The position numbers were made by a program, and so were the translations under genes. A stretch of 64,000 bases of DNA. It comes from Talpa occidentalis. Taxonomy: Eukaryota; Chordata; Mammalia; Eulipotyphla; Talpidae. The notes under the pieces were generated by a model, which saw nothing but the letters and a program-made list of their open reading frames with translations, had not been told where the DNA came from and ran no database searches. The stretch spans positions 100,380,083 through 100,444,082 of the forward strand of contig NW_023604861.1 in assembly GCF_014898055.3 (NCBI RefSeq), in the 5' to 3' direction. Shown one piece after another: positions 24,501 to 35,000 of the stretch (the stretch's first letter is position 1; every line of letters starts with the position of its first letter).

Positions 24501-27500
24501 AAGGAGTTTCCTGTCTAATCCTAGTATGTTTAGTGTATTTTTTGCTGTGAAAGAGTATTGGATTTTTTCAAATGCTGTTTATCTATCTATTGAAATGGTT
24601 TTATGTTAATTTTCAGATGTTGAGCCAACCTTGCAATCTAAGATCCCACTTGGTCATGGTGTAATCCTTTTTTATACTTTTGGATTTGGTATGCTGGGTT
24701 TTTGTTTTTTTTGAATGAGGGTTTTGTTAGGGATTCCATTTTTCCACATTTAGTCTTTTTATATATTTGTTTCAGATATATCTTTTGGCAAAATTTGAAT
24801 TTATGTCAAATTTATATCAGTACAACTTTGTAACATTTTTGAGTTCCAAGTCACTTAACTTTGAGTGTGATTAATGTATTTGACTTTACTTCAACAATGC
24901 TTTTTTATTTTCAATTTGTGACAGTTTTGCCAAGCTTTATTTCTGTTTTCTTCCCTTTTTAAAATTTCTTCTTCCTCTTGTCCTGGGTAAGAATTTATAC
25001 ATGTTATTGTGAGCACAGTTTTCTTTGTTTCCAACTTCATAATTTTTTTAATCCAAACTTTCAACTTAAAATTTTTCAAGCAGAAAATTAGAGGGAATAG
25101 TGTTATGAATCCTCATATAATCATTACCTAAATTTAATCATTATTAGCATTTGTTTATATTTTTGCTATGTAATTTTATAGAGGGCTTAACATTTTTCTG
25201 TGTTTTTTTTACTGTAATACACATATCCTACTTAGTGCAGTTGACACAGATTTTCTCATATTTAATATTCAGTCCATATTTTAAATTTCCAGCTACATAA
25301 TTTTACAGTTAAATCAGGTTGTAAACAAGATTAATACTACATTTCATTGTTTGCAATTCATAATTTTAAAAAGTCACACTTAAATTGTAGCTGTCTGGTT
25401 AAAACAGTCTTTTTTTAGGGCCTCCCCTGGTGGCACAGCGAATTGAGTGCTGGGCTGGCTGTGAGGCTGCCTGCAGCCTGTGCAGCGCGGGTTCATTCCC
25501 TGGCTGCAGGCGAGGGTCCCACCAAAAAAAAAAAGTCTTTTTTTTTTTTTAAACTTTTTTTTTTTAAATAGAGGCATTTATTTATTTATTTATTTGTTTT
25601 GTTTATGCATGCACTGGGTACAGTCAGAAGCGTGGGAAGGTGAGAGAATTCACCAGAGCGGGGAGCAGAGCAGGCGAAGGACCGAAGTACACTGCTGAGG
25701 GGAGCCGCGGGCTGCAGGAGAGGTCCGCGAGCCATGTGGGACCCTCCTCCGGTGGCCGGGGAGCAGCTGGGGATCGAACCGGCGCTGCAGAGGCTGTGGG
25801 CAGCTTCGCAACCCAGCGCTCAACCGCTGAGCCACCGGGGAGGCCCAAAAAAAAAAGTCTTTTTTTTTAAATGTAAGTCTTCTCACTTGGAACTCAAAAT
25901 TCTCATAACTTCGCTGACTTAATGTACAGTTAGAATGGAAAGGAATGATTAAAGAGGTGTGTAAATGGCTCCTACATTCTGTGATGATGTTTGGCTGGCT
26001 TAATGGTAATTTTTTTTTTCTGGTTGACAAATTTATCACTCCTGAATAATGATTAAATGCTGTTGGGGTTGGTATGAATTATGTAATCAGTTTTGGAATT
26101 TTGGAGGTGATATCCACATAACAAAATTAAACATTTTAAATGTACAATTCTGTGCTTTTAGTTCATTCACAATTCACAATTTTATGTCTCCTGTCTAGTT
26201 TCAAAACATTTCCTCACCCCCAAGGGAGATCTTGTTCTGATTAAGCAGTCATTTCCATGTCTCCCTCTCTTGAGCTCTGGCAACAAATGATCTACTTTGT
26301 GTCTTTTTAACTTGTGTTCAAGATTAATTCATGTTGTAGAATGTATGGTTAACTTACTTTGTTTTTGTGCCTGAATAATACCCCATTGTATTAATATGTG
26401 CAGCCATGGATCACATAATGACATTTTGGTTAAGGAATGGCCATACAGTGTTGGTACCTTATCTAGGTGTGTAGTATTTCCTTTCATGAGAGCACGTTAA
26501 TGGTTTACACATTTTGGCTATTTGTGCATAGAGCTATTATGAACATTTGTGTGTATGTATTTATTTGAATTCCTGTTTTCAGTTCTTCTGAGTATATACC
26601 TAAGGGTAACATTGGTGGGACATAAATAATTCTATGTTAAACTTTTTGAGGAACCACCAAACCTTTCTTTAGTGACAGCACAATTTTACATTCCCAGCAG
26701 CAATGTACAGGGTTACTGAAACATATATTTTTTTCCTTTTTGCTACCTTCCTAATTGTTGTGAAGTGGTATTTTGTTTTGGTTTTGATTATACCAGTGTT
26801 CAACAAGTGATGTTGAACATCTTTACTTGCTGGTCATTTATATTATTTGGCAATTGTCCATGTAAATCCTTTATTTACTTTTCAATTGGTTTTTATTGTT
26901 GTTGTTGAGTTGTAAGTGTTCTTTATATATACTCAGTATACATGATTATTTTCAGATATGATCTGTAGATCTCCTGTTATGTGAATTGTCATTTCATTGT
27001 CTTTATAGTGCCCTTTTTACAAAAATTTAAAAATTTTGATGGATTTTACTCATTTTCTTCGTGGCTTATATTTTTGGTGTTTTATCTAAGAATCTATTGT
27101 CTATTATAAAATGCATTTTTATATCAATCGTGATATGATCATATAATTTTATTTTTGCCTGTTGATATGGTTAATACCATTGCTTTGTCATGTTGAACCA
27201 ACACTGCATTCATGAGGTAAATAAACTACACTGTGTCATGCTGTGTAATTTTTTTTATATGTGGCTGGATTTGATTTGATAATATTTTGTTGAATAATTG
27301 CATATACATATGTGCAAGACAAAGACAATGTCTTTGTCTAGTTTAGTTACCTGCATAATACTGTGAGTGTGTGTGTGTGTGTCTCATTTTTGGAAACAAG
27401 TCTATGAAGGATTGAGATTAAATCTTTAAATGTTTCATAGAATTCATGAGTTGGCCTTTCTTAGTGGGACATTTTAAAAGTAACCCTCTATTTTTGTTAC

Positions 27501-29015
27501 AGGTTTACTCAGATTTTATATTTCTTGAATTATTTTTCATAGTTTGTCTTTCTAGGAATTTGTCTATTTCATCTAAGATACTTATTTTGTTGGTATCCAG
27601 TTAAGAGTATTTATTCAAATCTTGCATATCTGAAATAAATTCCATTTGATTGTGATATATAATTTGTTTTATATATTCTTGAGTTCAGTTTGTACTTTGT
27701 TGGGTATTTTTATATCTGTATTTATGAGAGATGTTTGTCATTTTCCTTTTGCTATTTCTAGTTTTGGTGTAAGGGTAACGCTGGCATCGTAAATGTGTCA
27801 GGAAGATGGCTCTATTTTCTAGATCACATTTTGTAAAATAAGTCTCACTTTTTCCCCCTTAATCTTTTATTATACTTCCACCAGTAAAATTACCAGACCC
27901 AGTGGTTTTTCTGTTGGAAGGTTATTAATTACTGATTCAATTTATTTACTAGCTAGAGGCATTTTCAGGGATAAAATAAGGGGTATAACTATAAATGAAC
28001 ATCAAAAGTAAAAAAAGATACTATGAGCAATTCTATATTACAAATTTGATAGATGTAGACTGATTTCTTGAAAAGTACAAATTACGGAAAACTCACCGAG
28101 ATAAAATATACAATTTGAGCAGCCTTATACTTAAGGAAATTACATTTATAATTTGAAATGTCTTAAGAAATAAATCTCATGTCTCGTAGTTTTACAGAAG
28201 ATTTCTACCAAATGGTTAAAGAAGAATTAATACCAATTCTGTATAGTCATTTCCAGGAAATAGGAAACCCTCCCAGTTCTTTTCATAAAGCTGGTACTAC
28301 TTTAACAACCAAAAGTAAAGATAGTACATACAAGAAAGTTGCAAACTAATATCATCATGAATGTAGATGGTGAAAGTTAATGAAATATTCACAAATTGAA
28401 TACCAATATATCTTACCATTATGTAAAAAGAACTATGTGCCATGAGCAAGTAGAGTGAATTCAGGAAGTGCAAAACGGGTCCAGTATTCAGAAATCAATG
28501 TAATTCATCATATTAACAGTTTAAAGAGAAAATAGTTAGGCTGATTGATGCAGAAGACATTTAACAAAACTCATCACTCATTGATGATAAATACTCAGAA
28601 AACTAGCAACAGAGGCAAACTACTTCAGTTTGACAATATCTCCCAAAAAATTTATAGCTAACATAGAGATGACAAAATGCATTCCCCAGAGATTGGGGAA
28701 AAATCAAGGATGTCCAATTTCAGCATTGTTTTTCAACATTGCACTTGAAGTTCTAGCCAATGCAGTAAGGAAAGAATAAGAGGCATAATAAGGATCAAGT
28801 AACTTCACCTCATTTTGAAACTTCATAATAGTGTTTGTGTCAACGGCAAAGAAATACAGATTAATAGAGCAGGATAGAGAACTCAAAAATACAAATGTAG
28901 TTGAATGTTTTTGACAATTGCAAAAGCAATTCAGTGTGGTATGGTTAAATAACAAATTTTACAGGAACATTTAGTGTCCATCCATTAACAAGAAAGATCA
29001 GTTTGGAATGTGGAT

Positions 29016-29066
<51 letters not shown>

Positions 29067-32000
29067 TTTTTTTAGAGGCATGCTTTATTTGTTTGTTTGC
29101 TGGTTTCTTTGTTTGTTTTGTTTATACATGCACTGGGTACAGTCAGAAGCGCGGGAGGGCGAGGGAATTCACCAGAGCGGGGAGCAGAGCAGGCAGAAGG
29201 ACCGAAGTACACTGCTGAGGGGAGCAGCGGGCGGCAGGAGAGGTCTGCGCGCCATGTGGGACCCTCCTCCGGTGGCCGGGGAGCAGCCGGGGATCGAACC
29301 GGCGCCGCAGAGGCCGCGCGCAGCTTCGCAACCCAGCGCTCAACCGCTGCGCCACCGGGGAGGCCCTGGAATGTGGATTTAAATGTAAAATGTTAACACA
29401 ACTTTTAGAAGTTAACAAAGAAAAATCTTCGTGAGGGAGGGCTTGGTGGAAAGTTCTTAGTCTTAACACTGAAAGCTTGATGCATACAGAAAAAATTTCA
29501 AGGAAGAAAAGGTGCCTCCCAAATTTCAAAACATTTTTTTCTGATAAAAATCTGTTGAGCAGTTGAAATGCCAAAGTGGCTGAAAAGACAACCCACAGAT
29601 GGGAAGAAACTGTAGTAGGACCTCAAATAATACTTCCTTATAATGTTGATGGGGGGTGGGAGGGAATCTGGTCAAGTTTGAATGAAATCTTAGTGAGGAT
29701 CTGGTTTCATTATACATTGTTTCACTTAAAGACGCAGTTCCCAAAAACCTGTTGGCAGTGTTGAATGTGAGGACTTACTGTATGTGTAAATCACATATTG
29801 GCCAACAATTCATATCTGTAACACATAAAGATCCTCAAAGCTTAACATTGAAAGAAAATACAACTAGAAGATGGGCAACATGAAGAGAGAAATAGAGTGG
29901 CATTTGGTGGAATGAAGAGAAATTGCACTGATTGGTACATGTGAATAGTGAATAAGTGCATGGAAAAATGTTTGATTTCAGTATCCTTTAAGGAAATGTA
30001 AATTGGGACTGTGATAGGTATCACCAAACATCCATTGCAACAGTTTAAAGGAAGGAAAGTAGCCATACCACATATTGGCTGGGGTGCATGACTGGATTTT
30101 GGATGGAATTCTTAGTTTACCGAAATCTTAAAACTCTTGATGGTGGTAGGTAGGTGTAGGAGTTGGGCTAAAAATTTGGACAGATTATGGTTTAAATATC
30201 TAATTAAATGATTATATGTATGTTGCTTATCTTTGTCATATGGTTGACTTCTTAAGACATCCTCCTAAGTCTGGGCACAGGACGTTCAGTTCATATTAAG
30301 GGAACACTTTAGAAATCTTTGGAGCTAAAACTTTTCAGATGTGTGTATTTGCTGTATCTTATAGCTGTTTTTGAATTTCTCAATTCAGATTATTTCCCAT
30401 TTTCTAGGAGGGAGTACAAGTTGATATCAGATTTGGGCTTAAGTCCTAGTATTACTTTCTAGCTATGTGGCCTTTTGTAAATTGTTTATCATCTTTAAGC
30501 TTTTTGAGGTTCTTTTTAGGATTAAATGACATGTTTCATTCAGTGGGTGACCAGTACAATGTCTGATAATATAAAATTACTCAAAAACTGTTAATCTTTT
30601 ATTACTGACCAGAAAAATACTCAGACTCAACAGTATACAAACATAGTCCTATATCCTGTTGTAGAGAAGTCTGTTGATGAATATTCAGGAATACAGCCAA
30701 TCACAGGAAGATCTTTTAAGCTATTTTGTGATGAATATATGCTGACACATTTTTGGAGGTGAGGTGACAAGCTTCAGTTATTAACTACCTTCCCATCGCA
30801 TCTTGTTCTCAGTGTTGTAATATGAAATGTTGGCAGAGTTCTTTTGGAGCTATTGATTGGTGCTGGACCAGACTTAAGTTTCTTGTTACCTGTTGAGATC
30901 TGAAAATTATTCTTGATTCTTTCATTCTTTTTAATGTACATTCACTTAAGTGTTGATTCTTAATTCCTCTAATATTTAATGGACTCACATCCTCCTCTTG
31001 CCTTCCATCCCTGCAAATCAGGTGTTCATTGTTTTCATCATAATTAAATTAATTAGCTTGGTCTTCCTGCTTCCTGACTAGTTGAGAGTCTGCCCTCTTA
31101 GTCATACCAGAAGTAGCTTTCTAAAATGTAAATTTTACTATGTTTGCAGACTTAAGAGTTCTGATTATGGAATCAACTTTCTGGGTTCAAATCCCACATC
31201 TGCCTTGTGTGATTCTGGACAGATTTTTGTATCTCAGTTTCTTCATCTATAAAAAGACCAAATTGTTCAAATCTGACTTATCAAAACCTGGAAAGATTGC
31301 TCAAAATACACTGCATACTTTTCACCTCATTTCCTGGTTTCTTAAATATTGAATAGGGTCATGAAATGCATAACATTACAGAAAAAGCTGCTCAGCTGGT
31401 TCAGGTCCCCTTTAATGAGCCTTTCTGAGGTACCATATGCTTTATTGCCTTTAGGTATTGTACTTATTGTATTGTACTTGTTGCATATCCATGTGCAACT
31501 CCTGTTCCTTTTCAGTACTTCTTTTCAGTATTCTCTGCTAGAAAGTACCTGACTTTCTCATTCTGAATGTGGCACCATTGCAGCAGTTTAGTGTTATATG
31601 ATCCTTCTCAAATGCACTGTTTATGGTGCAAAAGGGATATCTTTCGGGCCTCCCTGGTGGCGCAGCGGTTGAGCTCTGGGTTGCGAAGCTGCCTGTGGCC
31701 TCTGCGGCGCCGGTTCGATCCCCGGCTGCTCCCCGGCAATTGGAGGAGGGTCCCACATGGCGCGCAGACCTCTCCTGCCGCCCGCTGCTCCCCTCAGCAG
31801 TGTACTTCGGTCCTTCTGCCTGCTCTGCTCCCCACTCTGGCTCTGTTGAATTCTCTCACCCTCCCACGCTTCTGACTGTATCCAGTACATGTACAAACAA
31901 ATAAATAAATAAAAATACATGCCTCTTAAAAAAAAAAGGGGATATCTTTCAATTTTGGCCCACTGTAAAAGCATTAAAATCCTTTATTTAATGGCATTTG

Positions 32001-35000
32001 TAATTTCTGGCTCACTTGTCTTTCTGTTAAGTTCCTTGAGGATAAATCCTATATTCTCAATGTCTTGTTATATAACCTTAAAATTGTGTTTATCATGTAG
32101 TTAAAATTCTTTTTAGAAGTTCTTTGTAACAAAGTATCAATATGGGCCAAGATACTTGAGGTCTTTATTTTCTTATTGTATATATCATTCACATATTGGG
32201 ATTCATTTACCTTTTCTATTTGTACATCTCAAACTGACCTATGGCCTTGGTATTCTGTAGGTTTTTTTTTTTTTTTTTTGTTTAAGATTTATTTATTTAT
32301 TTAAATAATAAATTTTATTTTTATATTCCCCATACAACAATTGCAGCCCCCCCATTCTGACCCCAATCCCTCCCCTCCCACCCCTCACCCCCAAAAAAGT
32401 GTCTCTGGTTCATAGTTTTTGTTGATCGTGATTTTCACTTTCTTATAGTTATTCATTTTCCTGGTCCCTTATTTAAGTTTTCTAGATTCCTGCTATGAGT
32501 GAGACCATCCGGTATTTTTCTTTTTCTTTTTGGCTTATTTCGCTGAGCATGATCCCTTCCAGCGCCATCCATGTTGCTGCAAATTGCATGTGTTTATCTT
32601 TTTTGAATGCTGAGTAATATTCCATGGTATATATGTACCACATCTTCTTGATCCAGTCATCTATTTTGGGGCATTTGGGCTGTTTCCAAAGCTTAGCTAT
32701 TGTAAACAGTGCTGCTATAAACATAGGGTGCAGGTGTTCTTTGGAATGGATGTTTCTGTGTCCTTTGGGTAAAGACCTAGGAGTGGAATTGCTGGATCAT
32801 ATGGAAGCTCTGTTTAGTAGGTCCAGAAATCTCCACACAGCTCTCCATAGTGGTTGGACCAGTTTGCACTCCCACCAACAGTGCAGAAGAGTTCCTTTTT
32901 CTCCACACCCTCGCCAACATTTGTTGTTGCTAGTTTTTTTAATATGTGCCATTCTCACTGGTGTGAGATGGTATCTCATGGTAGTTTTGATTTGCATTTC
33001 CCTGATTACAAGTGATGTTGAACATTTTTTCATATGCCTGTTGGCCATTTGCATTTCCTCTTCAGAGAAGTTTCTTTTTAGCTCTTCTGCCCATTTTTTG
33101 ACTGGGTTATTTTCTTTGTTGTTGCTGAGTCTCATCAGCTCTTTGCAGATTTTTGTGATCAGTCCTTTATCATTAGTGTTGTGTGCAAACATGTTCTCCC
33201 AGTTGGTGGGGTTTCTCTTTGTTTTTGTTATTGTCTCTTTTGCTGTACAGAAGCTCTTTAATTTGATGTAGTCCCAGCTGTTTATCTTTGCCTTCACTAT
33301 CACTGCTTTGGGTGATGTGTCTGTAAAGATGTCTTTGATGTGCAAATCACGTAGTGTTTCGCCTATATTTCCTTCTATATATTTTATGGTTTCAGGTCTT
33401 ATGTCTAGTTCTTTAATCCATTTTGAGTTGATTTTTGTGTATGGTGTGAGGTAGTGGTCAAGCTTCATTCTTTTGCATGTAGCGACCCAGTTTTCCCAGC
33501 ACCATTTATTGAACAAACTTTCTTTGCTCCAATGCATAGTCTTTGCTCCTTTGTCAAAGATTAGTTGACCATAAATCTGTGGGTTTATTTCTGGATTTTC
33601 TATTCGATTCCATTGGTCTGTATGTCTGTTCTTGTTCCAATACCATGCAGTTTTGATTATTATGGCTTTGTAGTATAGTTTGAAGTCTGGGAGTATGATG
33701 CCTCCATTCCCTTCTCTTTTTTTCAGGAGAGCTTTGGCTATTCGGGGTTTTTGTGATTCCATATGAATTTCATCAATAATTGTTCTATTTCTTTGAAGAA
33801 TGACATTGAAATTTCGATTGGAATAGCATTGAATCTGTATATTGCTTTTGGTAGGATGGCCATTTTAATAATGTTTATTCTTCCAATCCATGAGCAGGGG
33901 ATGTCTTTCCATTTCTTTGTGTCTTCTATTTCTTATAACAGTGTTTTATAGTTTTCTTTGTATAGGTCCTTTACCTCTTTTGTTAGATTTATTCCCAAAT
34001 ATTTGATTTTTTTTGTTTCAATAATAAAAGGGATGGTTTTTTTGATTTCTTCTTCAGATTTATTGTTTGTGTATAGGAAGGCTACTGACTTTTGCGTGTT
34101 GATTTTGTATCCTGCCACTTTACTGAACTGATTGATGAGTTGAATTAGTTTTTCTGTGGAGTTTTTGGGGTTCTCTATGTATATTATCATATCATCTGCA
34201 AATAGTGATAGTTTGACTTCTTCTTTTCCTATTGGGATTCCTTGGATGTCTTTCTCTTGTCTTATTGCTCTGGCTAGGACTTCCAGTATTATATTGAAGA
34301 GCAGTGATGAGAGTGGACATCCTTGTCTTGTTCCAGATCTTAATGGAATTGCTTTCAGCTTTTCACCATTGAGAATGATACTGGCTGTTGGCTTGTCATA
34401 GATGGCCTTTATGATGTTGAGGTATGTTCCTTGTATCCCAAGAATTTCAAGGGCTTTTATCATGAATGCGTGTTGCACTTTGTCAAAAGCTTTCTCAGCA
34501 TCTATTGATATTATCATATGGTTTTTATATTTCTTTTTGTTGATGTGTTGGATAACATTGATTCATTTTCGGATGTTGAACCATCCTTGTGTCCCTGGAA
34601 TGAATCCTACTTGGTCGTGGTGAATTATCTTATGGATACATTGTTGGATTCTGATAGCTAAAATTTTATTGAGGATTTTTGCATCAGTGTTCATTAGGGA
34701 GATTGGCCTGTAGTTTTCCTTTTTTGTGTTGTCCTTGTTCGGTTTTGGTATTAGTGTAATGTTGGCTTCATAGAACGTGTTTGGTATTGTCCCTTCCTTC
34801 TCAATTTTTTGAAAGAGTTTGTGAAGGATAGGCACTAATTCATCTCTGAATGGTTGGTAGAATTCATTTGGAAATCCATCAGGTCCTGGGCTTTTGTTTT
34901 TGGGGAGGTTTTTGATTACCATTTCAATTTCGCTAATTGTAATTGGTCTGTTTAGGTGTTCTATTTCTTCTTTATCTAGCTTTGGGTGATTGTAGAGTTG

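Larger units (their letters stand above)
25405..25870. repeat. Repeated target segment around two SINEs
   Basis: AGTCTTTTTTT occurs before the first SINE (25407-25417), between the two (25534-25544 onwards) and after the second (25857-25868). This is the same three-copy pattern as at 1691-2335. Confidence 0.7.
27960..30065 (+). mobile_element. Old L1 ORF2 fragment, sense, split by a SINE
   Basis: It follows the sense order of ORF2. There is a reverse-transcriptase-like region near 28180-28780 (TTCTACCAAATGGTTAAAGA, CAAGGATGTCCAATTTCAGC). After the SINE come later blocks, including the 29840-30060 segment ending ACATCCATTGCAACAGTTT. Stops and frameshifts are frequent. It meets the antisense L1 on its left in opposite orientation. 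Confidence 0.7.

Noticed and set aside
25480..25698. Small KKK/FFF-rich frames as small proteins
   Set aside because: They are made from poly-A or poly-T and SINE sequence.
29008..29382. 124-codon frame starting with an LFIY repeat
   Set aside because: It is a translation of the ATTT microsatellite and a reverse SINE.
32797..33762. A 321-codon open frame on the minus strand as a host gene
   Set aside because: It is the C-terminal part of L1 ORF2, inside an element with clear ends and target duplication.
33933..34517. Reverse transcriptase frame as part of a retrovirus or retron
   Set aside because: FADD motif, order of domains, lack of LTRs and poly-A end with target duplication all identify LINE-1.
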